Source: Candidatus Companilactobacillus pullicola (lineage in GTDB: Bacteria; Bacillota; Bacilli; Lactobacillales; Lactobacillaceae). From it: a stretch of DNA of 64,000 bases. The translations under genes were made by a program, and so were the position numbers. Shown here piece after piece: positions 46,068-54,334 of the stretch; within the stretch, counting starts at the first letter, position 1; each line of letters opens with the position of its first letter. The DNA lies in the NCBI GenBank assembly GCA_019116025.1, contig DXCM01000090.1:106542-170541 (forward strand). Direction: 5' to 3'. The notes below the pieces were generated by a model. The model saw nothing but the letters and a program-made list of their open reading frames with translations. It did no database searches and was not told where the DNA came from.

Positions 46068-46610
46068 ATGATTGAAAAAACTGAATTTGGAAAAAAAGTT
46101 AATCGTCGTCCTTTAATAGTCAGTCTGTTACTTAGCTTAATCTTTGGTGGACTGGGATTAATAATTAGTCCTTCAGCAGCATTGAGCCTATTCCTAGGTA
46201 TCTTCTTTTTGTTAATTTTCGTCTACTATCCTAGAAATCTACAAAAACTTTTTGGTCACTGGCAATTAGAACTTCATGGTGTTTCCTACTACAAATTGCT
46301 GACTTATCGTGATCGTTTGAAAATGATCTTTTTCCCCGACCGTATTGATTACCAATTTATCAGTTTTTCACAAGTCAAAGATTGTTATATTTTAGAAGAT
46401 AATAAAAAGTATGATCTGCAAAATATTCTCACCATTAAACCTGCTAAGCAGTCTTTTTTCCCTTGGCTGAGGAAGCCATTCTATCTCGTACTTGAGCTCC
46501 ATAAGGGACATATTTCATTGGATCTATCTTGGAATCAAAGACACGATCCTAAGAACACACTTTATCGTGTCAGCAATGTTTTAAAGATCATTACTGAAAA
46601 AATCAATTAA
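46068..46610 (+). CDS. Hypothetical membrane protein, 180 aa
   Basis: I do not recognise the family. Two closely spaced hydrophobic segments lie at about residues 15-55 (PLIVSLLLSLIFGGLGLIIS, then LSLFLGIFFLLIFVYY). They are followed by a basic soluble part with several aromatic residues, perhaps a PH-like cytoplasmic domain (YYKLLTYRDRLKMIFFPDRIDYQFISFSQVKDC). AAAGGA precedes ATG 46068. It is divergent from the peptide-transporter operon, with a cre site between. Confidence 0.65.
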   Translation: MIEKTEFGKKVNRRPLIVSLLLSLIFGGLGLIISPSAALSLFLGIFFLLIFVYYPRNLQKLFGHWQLELHGVSYYKLLTYRDRLKMIFFPDRIDYQFISFSQVKDCYILEDNKKYDLQNILTIKPAKQSFFPWLRKPFYLVLELHKGHISLDLSWNQRHDPKNTLYRVSNVLKIITEKIN

Positions 46611-46679
46611 AAAACAGGCTCCACTAGAAGTACAGGACACATTGCGTACTGTCAATTCTAATGGAACTTGTTTTTTTTA
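46611..46679. terminator. Long imperfect terminator hairpin
   Basis: AAAACAGGCTCCACTAGAAG and its near-complement (TTCTAATGGAACTTGTTTTT) pair with several bulges, topped by TACAG/CTGTC. Lies between convergent genes. Confidence 0.75.
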
Positions 46680-46681
46680 TG

Positions 46682-47452
46682 TTATTTAACTTTAATTCGA
46701 CCGGACTTGGTTTGGACGCTCAACTGATATTTAGGATCCTCGCCCACCGCTCCCTCTTTATACTCCAGAAGGTCATGACTAAAATCAGCCATTGGTGGTT
46801 TTATTCTTGCCGCTTTAGACTGCAATTTAAAATTATATGATTCTTTTTTCGGCATCGACACCTTAACTGTCCCATTAGTATCATTGATTACGACATTTCC
46901 TGAAATCATTTCAAAATCCAGTTGAACATACCCAGATGAGCTAGACACATTGCCCGCACCGCTCAGTGAGACAGCTTTAATCATTCCGGTGTAAGAGTTC
47001 ATATAGAATCGACGACTTCTAACATTGTCCAATTTAATATCGCCACTACGAGACTGGATAAAGAATCCTTTCTCGATTCTTACGTCATCCAAAACTACTT
47101 TCCCTGAAATATCGGTGATGAACAACTGCTGACAATCAAAATCATGTAACAAAATTGATCCGTTACCGTTGGAAATTACCACATCACCAACAAAGCTTTT
47201 GGGAATGGAGACTTGCAGTTCAAACTTTGTGATGGGAATTCGAGGGTATCTTTCTTGATTAATAGATAAACCGTTACCTGTAACATCAACGTCAAACATA
47301 TATTTTAAATTACGACGTGACATGAGTTCGTGTACTATAAATTTTTCTCCATCTGTCGACACCACTCTAATATTGGCATTATTACAGACAATATTTAGCT
47401 TATCGACATCAAACATTGGTATAAAGTGTTGATTTATTATCTTTTCAATCAT
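46682..47452 (-). CDS. DUF4097-like beta-repeat protein, 256 aa
   Basis: A cytoplasmic or surface-associated protein built of repeated short beta-strands of the DUF4097 (adhesin-like/bactofilin-like) kind: GNGSILLHDFDCQQLFITDISGKVVLDDV, SRSGDIKLDNVRS and SSSGYVQLDFEMISGNVVINDTNGTVKV. The final VQTKSGRIKVK is shared with its larger neighbour. No signal peptide. AGGAG precedes ATG 47452 by eight bases; a start at 47485 adds an unlikely leader. Downstream of, and homologous to, the C-terminal half of the 47564 protein. Confidence 0.8.
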   Translation of the reverse strand: MIEKIINQHFIPMFDVDKLNIVCNNANIRVVSTDGEKFIVHELMSRRNLKYMFDVDVTGNGLSINQERYPRIPITKFELQVSIPKSFVGDVVISNGNGSILLHDFDCQQLFITDISGKVVLDDVRIEKGFFIQSRSGDIKLDNVRSRRFYMNSYTGMIKAVSLSGAGNVSSSSGYVQLDFEMISGNVVINDTNGTVKVSMPKKESYNFKLQSKAARIKPPMADFSHDLLEYKEGAVGEDPKYQLSVQTKSGRIKVK

Positions 47453-47563
47453 GATCAATACTCCTAACCTAGGTATTACCCTCAAAAATTATCTATGAGT
47501 ATAAATTAATATCGATCAAATTGTAACGAAGACGATTTCAACTATCCAATATGTAAATTCTAA

Positions 47564-48940
47564 TTATGAAACTTTGATAATTCCGGATTTTGCCCGGACT
47601 GTCAATTGATACTGAGGATCATCTCCGACAGTTCCTTCTTTTAGATTCATAATATCGTGCACTAATTCGGCCTTTTGTTTCATATGTACAATTCCATCTT
47701 TAGCCTCTAGGTCAAACTTATAAGAATCATTTTCTGGCATCTTTAGTTTAACGGTCCCACTACTATTCTCAACATTTACATCATCAGTAATTTGGGCAAA
47801 ATTGATATGGACTGTACCTGATTTAACGAGGATATTACCTGCACCGTTGAGATCAATTGCATTAACTGAACCACTTCTTGAAGAAATATTGAATTTAGGC
47901 GTTGCCACAGTGTCCATATTAACTAGGCCGCTACGATCACTGATAGTTAACTGTTCCTTAGCTAAAACATGATCCAAAGTTAATTTTCCAGAGCTAATAT
48001 CAAACATTAAATTTTGACTCTCAAGATTATTTAAATATACTGCACCGCTGTGACATTCAACTGCAATTTTTTCCAATTTTTTAACACTTTGAATCTGCAG
48101 ATTACCACTAGCATTAAAGATTTGTAGTGCTTTCGTGTAACCTTTTGGAAGCATGATTTTTACTCTGATCTTTAATGGTAAAAAATGAGGAATGGCACCC
48201 TGACTGATTTTCAAAACACCATCGGAGACATCAGTTCTCATCTGATAATTAGGGTTCGGGCGTGATATATACTCACTGACCTTAATCTTGTCATCATCGG
48301 TCGACACAATTCTTACGTCAGCACTAGTGTAATTGATTTTAATTTTATCCAGATCCGTATAATCAAATTCATATTCATCAGTCAATGGCAATGTTTCAAC
48401 ATGTACTTCGGTGTTGAAGTCATCGTCATCAAAATCTTTATCAAAATCATCGAATGCTCCATCAAAGTACGAATCGAAGTCATCTTTGCTTTTCTTAGAT
48501 GGTTTCAACTTACCATTAAAGTTAATTCCATTGTCGTTGATCACCAGGTTACCGAACTTAACACCTTCATCAGTAATCTTAATCGTTTTGCCATTGTTAA
48601 CTGTAATGCCATCGTCAGTAATATTGAGTAATTTACCGTTATCAATACTGATCCCCGAATCGTCAATATTAAAAGTGTGGCCCGCCGCATGCTTGTGATG
48701 TTCATTTTCATGATTATCATTCACAACTTGGTTGATTACCTCATCAATATCGCCGAACTCCTTAAAAGCCTTTGCAACTGCTTCTTCTGAAGTTGTATCG
48801 TCAGTCATTTTATCTTCGGCTGAGGACATTAGATCAGAGGCCAACTCTTCTTTTAGATCGTTTAATTCAGCTGTTTCAGTGTAATCTTTAAAGATTTTAT
48901 TTAATCTTTGATTTACTAATGTTTTTATTTCTTCACTCAT
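47564..48940 (-). CDS. DUF4097-like protein with N-terminal helical and acidic regions, 458 aa
   Basis: Residues 1-70 form a helical region like those found in DUF1700/permease-prefix proteins (LNDLKEELASDLMSSAEDKM, AFKEFGDIDEVI). About 85-145 contain imperfect repeats around ITDDGITVNNGKTIKITDEG. An Asp/Phe-rich linker follows (FDKDFDDDDFN). The rest is a DUF4097 beta-repeat ending VRAKSGIIKVS. It overlaps the PadR gene by eight bases and is the likely PadR target. Function unknown; an envelope-stress role is known for some relatives. Confidence 0.8.
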   Translation of the reverse strand: MSEEIKTLVNQRLNKIFKDYTETAELNDLKEELASDLMSSAEDKMTDDTTSEEAVAKAFKEFGDIDEVINQVVNDNHENEHHKHAAGHTFNIDDSGISIDNGKLLNITDDGITVNNGKTIKITDEGVKFGNLVINDNGINFNGKLKPSKKSKDDFDSYFDGAFDDFDKDFDDDDFNTEVHVETLPLTDEYEFDYTDLDKIKINYTSADVRIVSTDDDKIKVSEYISRPNPNYQMRTDVSDGVLKISQGAIPHFLPLKIRVKIMLPKGYTKALQIFNASGNLQIQSVKKLEKIAVECHSGAVYLNNLESQNLMFDISSGKLTLDHVLAKEQLTISDRSGLVNMDTVATPKFNISSRSGSVNAIDLNGAGNILVKSGTVHINFAQITDDVNVENSSGTVKLKMPENDSYKFDLEAKDGIVHMKQKAELVHDIMNLKEGTVGDDPQYQLTVRAKSGIIKVS

Positions 48941-49295
48941 GATTATCGATCCTTCCTAAAATCAATTCATCAATTACCTTTTTAGCAAAATTCCAAGCCT
49001 TGATATTGTCCGTTAACGTCTGTTTCCCTTGGGTAGTTATCTGATAATACTTACGACGGCCACCTTGAGTTTCGTCGCCCCAATAGCCAACAATGTCTCC
49101 ATTCTTCTCTAGTCTTCTAAAAACGGTATAAAGAGTGGCTTCGTTCAACTCATAATCATCGTGACTCAGTTCTTTGACACGTTTAGCAATTTCATAACCA
49201 TAACTGTCACCCTGATTGAGAATATTTAAAACGATAGTAGCTGTATGTCCGCGAATAATATCTTTGGAAATTAGTGGTTTCATTATTATTCTCAT
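48933..49295 (-). CDS. PadR-family transcriptional regulator
   Basis: A 120-residue winged-helix regulator. HTATIVLNILNQGDSYGYEIAKRV and ELNEATLYTVFRRLEKNGDIVGYWGDETQGGRRKYYQIT are the standard PadR core. The C-terminal helix (IKAWNFAKKVIDELI) serves dimerisation. ATG 49295 is close after GAAGG; ATG 49283 is an equally possible start. It overlaps the first DUF4097-like gene and probably autoregulates the three-gene operon. Confidence 0.9.
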   Translation of the reverse strand: MRIIMKPLISKDIIRGHTATIVLNILNQGDSYGYEIAKRVKELSHDDYELNEATLYTVFRRLEKNGDIVGYWGDETQGGRRKYYQITTQGKQTLTDNIKAWNFAKKVIDELILGRIDNHE

Positions 49296-49474
49296 CTACC
49301 TTCTTTTCTATATCGATAATGTATCACCAATTACTATGTGTGTCAAAGTAATTTATTCAAAATAGTATTTCATCTACAAATAATCTAGTCAAACATTACC
49401 TTTTTAGCCTAATCTGTCATACTATTAAGGTAGTTAGATTAGATTTTCGCTCAAATTCGGTTATGGTGGTAACT

Positions 49475-49632
49475 TGCCGTCCTCCACAACAAGCCCGATT
49501 GGTCTGGAATTGTGGACACTGATTTGAGCCAATTGAAAATCACAATTGTCTCAAATACAGGTCTTATACTAAGCGATAAATCGCTAAGTATAATTTCACG
49601 GCTGAGACCAATCGGGCTTGTTGCTCCGGACT
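49475..49632 (-). repeat. Foldback structured element, copy C
   Basis: Read on the minus strand it starts AGTCCGGAGCAACAAG and ends TTGTGGAGGACGGCA, as copy B does. Arms of 19 bases (49487-49505 and 49605-49623) pair perfectly. Inner hairpins are TTATACT-AGCGAT/ATCGCT-AGTATAA and ATTTGAG-CAATTG/CAATTG-CTCAAAT. Its stem sequences differ almost entirely from copies A, B and D. Confidence 0.85.
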
Positions 49633-49808
49633 AGTATCCTATTCTATTGTTTGTATACTCTTAAAATATTAAATAGTTAAAATAATATGCACTAAGAATT
49701 CTAAGTGGATTCATATAATTAATAAGCAATTTTTAAATTAAAATTCATACCTGATTACATGCCATCTAATACTGCAGTTTTGATAAATAACAATAGAATC
49801 AAAAATAC

Positions 49809-49986
49809 AGTCGGTAGAGGAAAATCTGTGGGCCCTAAGTGGTGAAATTCTACTTATCTTGCGAAGCAAGGTTAGTAGAAGACCGGACTTGGAGATCCAT
49901 AATTTTGTACGAAGTGCAAAATTATTAGCTTCAAGCCGTGTCCACCACGTTCCAGTGGCCCACAGATTTTCCTCTACCGACGGGCA
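49809..49986 (+). repeat. Foldback structured element, copy D
   Basis: Ends are a perfect 25-base inverted repeat (49810-49834 with 49957-49981; starts GTCGGTAGAGG). GTGGTG/CACCAC lie next inside. TTCTACT..CTTGC/GCAAG..AGTAGAA forms one hairpin and ATAATTTTG-AC/GT-CAAAATTAT the other. Nearly the same sequence as copy A, in opposite orientation, but the second hairpin differs. Confidence 0.88.
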
Positions 49987-50147
49987 TACTTACACCATGT
50001 TAGTTGATATTAGTCATAACTCAATTTGTACCAAAATCTTAGATTACTTTTAAGTTCATTTATAGAAAAATATTTTTCTGATTTTCTACTACAATGAATA
50101 AGTGAAAAATTATATAATATTTAAAATATGTTTAAAGGGGAAAATCC

Positions 50148-51734
50148 ATGATCATTGTCGCTTTATCGGCTGTTATTTTGCCATTAATACTTCTAGGAAT
50201 CATCAATATGCCGGCAAACAAAGGTATGTCGATCAGTGCTTTCGTTGTTCTACTGGAAGGCTACTTCTTTTGGAAAATGCCACCTAAGGCTCTATTAGCT
50301 TCAATTTTCCAATCAATCCATAAGGCTTTACCAATTCTTTGGATTTTATTTGGAGCTTTAATGATGCTCAATATTTTGCAACGAACTGGGGCGATTAACC
50401 GGATTAACTCTGGTTTTCACACGTTGTCGGCCGATATGCGTATCCAACTAATTTTGGTAGCATTTTTATTCGGTGGACTTATTGAAGGTGTTTCTGGATT
50501 TGGAACACCAGCTATGGTTACTGCTCCTCTGATGATTGCTTTAGGATTTTCACCTATGGCAGCTGTAACACTGGCACTTGTGGCTGATTCGACTCCTGCT
50601 TCTTTTGGAGCTGTGGGTACGCCATTAACTGTTGGTCTTAGTAATGTCAGTGAAAAAACTAGTTTTCTGAATTCTATTGGGCAACGAATCACGCAAATAG
50701 ATCTGTTTGCTGGTACTTTTATGCCATTGATGTTGATCTTTATTTTGGTTTTCATCTTCGGTAAAAAAGATGGGCAACAGAAAAAAGACTTCTTAAAATT
50801 AGTCCCTTGGTCATTATTTATTGGCTTAGTATATAGCATCTTTGCACTGTTGATTTCCTCTGTTTTAAGTTACGAGTTTGTCTCTATTTTGGCTCCATTT
50901 GCTACAATCATCATTGCTATCCTCACTATTAGATTGAAGTTCTTATTACCAAAGGACAGTTTCACTAATCCTTGGACTACTTCCACTAAAACCATCGATT
51001 CCGAAAAAAAGATGTCCTTACTCAAAGCTTGGTCACCTTACATCATCGTTATTTTGATGCTTTTAGCTACAAGAACTATTGCTCCTTTGAAGAATTTTTT
51101 AGTAACAAATGTCAATCTATCATGGAAAAATATTCTTGGTTTCTCACAAATTAGTTCCGATTGGGAATTTCTATATTCACCCGGTACACTTTTAACCATC
51201 GCCGCAGCTTTAGGATTACTGATCCAACTTAAATCTTTAAAGAAATTTTTCCCAATTGCTAAAAAGGTTGTCTTCTCCATGAAATCGACTGCTTTAGCCT
51301 TAACCGTAACTTTGATAATGGTTCAAATTTTTACTAACTCTGAAATTAATTTGGCCAAACTACCTAGTATGCCTATGTACATCGCCGAAGTAATTTCCAA
51401 ATATCTCTCCGGTATCTGGATCATCATTGCACCATTCTTAGGCCAATTAGGTTCCTTCGTTACTGGTAGTACAACTGTTTCTACTTTGACTTTCGGACAA
51501 ATTCAAGCCGATATTGCTTCCAAGGCTAATGTCAGCACCGAATTAGTTTTGGCTACTCAATTGATTGGTGCTGCGGCCGGAAACATGATCTGTGTTCACA
51601 ACATTGTTTCAGTTAGCTCCGTTGTTGGGCTTACTGGTCAGGAAGGTAACATTTTACGTAAGACCGTTCTACCAGCTTTACTATACGGACTCTTAGTTGG
51701 TATCGTTGGCTTTGTCTTTACTCTATTTATGTAG
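50148..51734 (+). CDS. lctP: L-lactate permease (LctP family)
   Basis: A 528-residue membrane transporter with about thirteen helices. LctP hallmarks: GALMMLNILQRTGAINRI, EGVSGFGTPAMVTAPLMIALGF, DSTPASFGAVGTPLTVGL and the late LGQLGSFVTGSTTVST with AAAGNMICVHNIV. AAAGGGG lies about seven bases before ATG 50148. Exchanges or exports lactate by proton symport. Monocistronic, with a strong terminator. Confidence 0.95.
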   Translation: MIIVALSAVILPLILLGIINMPANKGMSISAFVVLLEGYFFWKMPPKALLASIFQSIHKALPILWILFGALMMLNILQRTGAINRINSGFHTLSADMRIQLILVAFLFGGLIEGVSGFGTPAMVTAPLMIALGFSPMAAVTLALVADSTPASFGAVGTPLTVGLSNVSEKTSFLNSIGQRITQIDLFAGTFMPLMLIFILVFIFGKKDGQQKKDFLKLVPWSLFIGLVYSIFALLISSVLSYEFVSILAPFATIIIAILTIRLKFLLPKDSFTNPWTTSTKTIDSEKKMSLLKAWSPYIIVILMLLATRTIAPLKNFLVTNVNLSWKNILGFSQISSDWEFLYSPGTLLTIAAALGLLIQLKSLKKFFPIAKKVVFSMKSTALALTVTLIMVQIFTNSEINLAKLPSMPMYIAEVISKYLSGIWIIIAPFLGQLGSFVTGSTTVSTLTFGQIQADIASKANVSTELVLATQLIGAAAGNMICVHNIVSVSSVVGLTGQEGNILRKTVLPALLYGLLVGIVGFVFTLFM

Positions 51735-51740
51735 ATAATC

Positions 51741-51790
51741 AAAAAGTTCTGAATTAAGAGGAATAATCCTTTTAACTCAGAACTTTTTTA
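51741..51790 (+). terminator. Terminator of lctP
   Basis: AAAAAGTTCTGA (51741 onward) pairs with TCAGAACTTTTT, with an inner AAGAGGA/TCCTTTT-type extension. T run on the plus strand. Confidence 0.9.
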
Positions 51791-51861
51791 GTGCTTTCTA
51801 ATACCTTAATCAATCGATTCAATGCTATTCTTATCACAAATAATTTTACGGAAGTGATCTT

Positions 51862-52233
51862 ATGGAAATAGGTTCTCTGGCTGAATGGGTTGAAAGTTTT
51901 GCCGAAATTTTAGCCGTCTCAGTTGCACTCTTTTTACCCTATTACCAAAAACGCAAAGCCAACAAAGAAAAAAATCAGCAGGCAAAACAGATCATCATTA
52001 AAACTTCGAATAAGCTTTTACCTCAAACAAAAATTCAAGAGTCGCTTCAATTCGAAGAACTAACAAAATTTGTTTCAATCTACTTAGTTTTAGCTACAAA
52101 TGACACTACTGTCAAAATCATTCAATTGGGAGATACCATTATCAATGTTATTGGTAATTCTGATCAACTATCATCTGAGCAGCAATCTCAGATCACTAAA
52201 TTAATTGATGATTTGAAAAAGGTCAAAATCTAA
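51862..52233 (+). CDS. Hypothetical protein with N-terminal membrane anchor, 123 aa
   Basis: Unrecognised family. One hydrophobic segment (about residues 10-27, SFAEILAVSVALFLPYY) is followed by a very basic stretch (QKRKANKEKNQQAKQ), then a helical cytoplasmic domain of about 85 residues. GGAAG lies before ATG 51862. It is four bases from the convergent Cof phosphatase gene, with no terminator between. Function unknown. Confidence 0.6.
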   Translation: MEIGSLAEWVESFAEILAVSVALFLPYYQKRKANKEKNQQAKQIIIKTSNKLLPQTKIQESLQFEELTKFVSIYLVLATNDTTVKIIQLGDTIINVIGNSDQLSSEQQSQITKLIDDLKKVKI

Positions 52234-52236
52234 CAT

Positions 52237-53049
52237 TTATGCCGTAACAAACTTTTCAATTGCATTCCCCACACCATCATGATTATTATCAGTTGTTACG
52301 TAATCACTGACAGCTTTTACACCTGCCTGAGCATTGCCCATAGCTACTCCCTTGCCAGCTATCTCAAGCATCGAGATATCATTGTCACGATCCCCAATTG
52401 CTAAAACGTCGTTCAGTTCGATTTCTAACTGTTGAGCTAAATATTTCACCGCTTCGCCTTTATTGACATTCTTAGGGAAAACTTCCAGGTAGCCAACTCC
52501 AGTTCTCACGACAAAGTAATCACTGAATTGTCGATTGATAAAGTCGGTGATTTCATCCAAACGTTGTTCATTACCATTGATGACTCCCTTGGTAATCTCG
52601 AAATCGACTGGTAGATCTTCTGGTTCTTTGATATATAACCCACGGTTATTCTCATAAGCCATATCTATCGTGTACTTGTCGATGAATTCAAAATTGCTCG
52701 TATAAGTATTGCCTTGAACGTCCAAAACACAATACGGAAATGCATATTTTTTAGCGAAATCGACAAATTCTCGGTAAAAATCGTTATTAAGTGTTTTTTG
52801 ATAAAAAATTTCACCATTCATGTTTTCAATAATGGCCCCACCGTTGGTAATCAGATAATTATCATTGCCATTAATACCCAAACTACGAGCATAGTCATAC
52901 ATTGCCTCGTGTGGTCGACCTGAACAGAGAACCACTTTAGTTCCATTGGTCATGGCTTTTTGAATCGTGACTTTGTTTTTCTCTGAAATTTCTTTAGCTG
53001 ATGTCAAAAGTGTGTCGTCCATATCAATGGTAATTAATTTATACCCCAT
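52237..53049 (-). CDS. Cof-type HAD phosphatase (270 aa), paralogue of 19061-19873
   Basis: Class IIB HAD phosphatase. Motif I ITIDMDDTLL, motif II VVLCSGRPHEA, NVNKGEAVKYL with the Lys, motif IV IGDRDNDISMLE. Same length as the HAD protein linked to dhaK (19061) and easily aligned along its whole length, so the two arose by duplication. It is monocistronic. Substrate unknown; paralogues may split the work on related sugar phosphates. Confidence 0.92.
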   Translation of the reverse strand: MGYKLITIDMDDTLLTSAKEISEKNKVTIQKAMTNGTKVVLCSGRPHEAMYDYARSLGINGNDNYLITNGGAIIENMNGEIFYQKTLNNDFYREFVDFAKKYAFPYCVLDVQGNTYTSNFEFIDKYTIDMAYENNRGLYIKEPEDLPVDFEITKGVINGNEQRLDEITDFINRQFSDYFVVRTGVGYLEVFPKNVNKGEAVKYLAQQLEIELNDVLAIGDRDNDISMLEIAGKGVAMGNAQAGVKAVSDYVTTDNNHDGVGNAIEKFVTA

Positions 53050-53140
53050 AAAATCTCCCTCATAATATAAATAAAGGTAATTTTATCTTCTAATGAAATT
53101 TGAAGATAGCAATTTTAAACAATAAATTTTTTTCCATAAA

Positions 53141-53183
53141 AAAAAGACTGTCCGGATAAAAATCCTTATCTGACAGTCTTTTT
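53141..53183 (-). terminator. Terminator of the pyr operon
   Basis: AAAAAGACTGTC and GACAGTCTTTTT (with one mismatch zone) pair, and GGAT/ATCC extend it. Minus-strand T run follows. Confidence 0.9.
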
Positions 53184-53185
53184 AG

Positions 53186-54334
53186 CTATTCTTCGTGGAA
53201 TGATGCACCTGAATTGGCATCTAATTCAACTTTTTTATCTTCATTAATATCGGTAACTTCAACATCTTGTTCATCACGAACTGGAGCTTCTGAAACTGAT
53301 GAGTAATCTAGTCGACTTACCACATCGTTATCAGCCAAGTGACGATTGATTTTTTCCAAAAGCGTAGGTCCGTTATAGATAAAACCTGTATAAACTTGTA
53401 CCAAACTGGCACCTGCTTCTAGAGCCGTTTGTGCATCCTCTGGTGTGAATATTCCGCCGGAAAACATAATTGGTAATTCAGGGAAAACTTGATGAATTGC
53501 TTTAGTCAAATTCAATGATTTAAAGAAGATTGGTTTACCACTCAAGCCTCCACCCTCAACGCGATTGGCTGACTTCAAATTATCGTAAACTTTACTTGGA
53601 TTAGAGGCTGTGTTGGTTAAAATAATTCCATCCATCAATCCTTTAGTTTCATTGATTAATTCAATCAACTGTTCAGCCGTGATGTCATTACCAAATTTAC
53701 AAAAGACCGGTTCCTTAATATGTAAATTATGGATTTTTTGTAACAATCGCTTAGCTACTGGAATCTCTTGTAGTGTTGTTACCCCTTTTTGATTAGGACA
53801 ACTTTGATTCAAGGCAATATAGTCGGCAAATGAATGAATTTCTTTGATATCATCCACCATCTCGTCAACCATTTCTTCACTGCTTAGACCATGTCCAGGA
53901 GCAACACTGATGCCTAAAGTCACATGTTTTGGAGTATTAGCTAAGTGTTTTCTAGTTTCTTCAATACCCAAGTTGTTCAAGCCCATACGGTTGATGATAG
54001 CTTGATCTTCAGTTAAGCGAAAAATTCTTTTCTTGGGATTACCAGGTTGATTGTCCTTAGTAACACTACCAATTTCAACAAATCCAGCGCCTAAGGCACC
54101 CAAACTGTTGTAAAATTCAGCTTTTTTATCAAATCCAGCTGCGATACCGATTGGTGAATCGAAGTCGACTCCTTTTACAGTCACTTTCAAGTTAGCTGGT
54201 TTCTTAGCTTGAAACATTGTTTGTAGTGCTTGAGGATAGCGATTAAACATTTTTAAACCATTGGCCACGAGATGATGATCGACTTCAGGATCAACTTTAA
54301 AAATTAGCGGGCGTACTGCTTTATATAAATCCAT
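53186..54334 (-). CDS. pyrD: Dihydroorotate dehydrogenase, class 2 type
   Basis: Oxidises dihydroorotate to orotate in pyrimidine synthesis. 382 residues. The class 2 pattern is clear (IGIAAGFDKKAEFYNSLGALG, EIGSVTKDNQPGNPKKRIFRL, INRMGLNNLG), with a short N-terminal helical part for quinone or membrane contact. The catalytic base position reads NQSCPN, with Cys 179; class 2 enzymes normally carry Ser there and class 1 enzymes Cys. The last 45 residues are an acidic tail. ATG 54334 overlaps the pyrE stop as TAATG; I prefer it to 54346. Confidence 0.92.
   Translation of the reverse strand: MDLYKAVRPLIFKVDPEVDHHLVANGLKMFNRYPQALQTMFQAKKPANLKVTVKGVDFDSPIGIAAGFDKKAEFYNSLGALGAGFVEIGSVTKDNQPGNPKKRIFRLTEDQAIINRMGLNNLGIEETRKHLANTPKHVTLGISVAPGHGLSSEEMVDEMVDDIKEIHSFADYIALNQSCPNQKGVTTLQEIPVAKRLLQKIHNLHIKEPVFCKFGNDITAEQLIELINETKGLMDGIILTNTASNPSKVYDNLKSANRVEGGGLSGKPIFFKSLNLTKAIHQVFPELPIMFSGGIFTPEDAQTALEAGASLVQVYTGFIYNGPTLLEKINRHLADNDVVSRLDYSSVSEAPVRDEQDVEVTDINEDKKVELDANSGASFHEE

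Larger units (their letters stand above)
49296..50147. other. Gene-free 0.85-kb stretch with two foldback elements
   Basis: No believable gene. It holds the PadR promoter region, foldback copies C (49475-49632) and D (49809-49986), and AT-rich DNA leading to the lactate permease start. Short motifs flanking the elements recur around 40.1-40.5 kb. Confidence 0.8.

Noticed and set aside
39943..49986. Foldback elements as remnants of a known insertion sequence
   Set aside because: No transposase fragment was found inside or beside any copy, and the arms differ between copies, unlike insertion-sequence ends.
49859..50053. Small open frame inside foldback copy D
   Set aside because: Lies across the hairpins of a non-coding repeat; no ribosome-binding site and no matching frame in copy A.
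50102..50287. 61-residue open frame overlapping the start of lctP
   Set aside because: Out of frame with lctP, cysteine- and histidine-rich composition, no ribosome-binding site.
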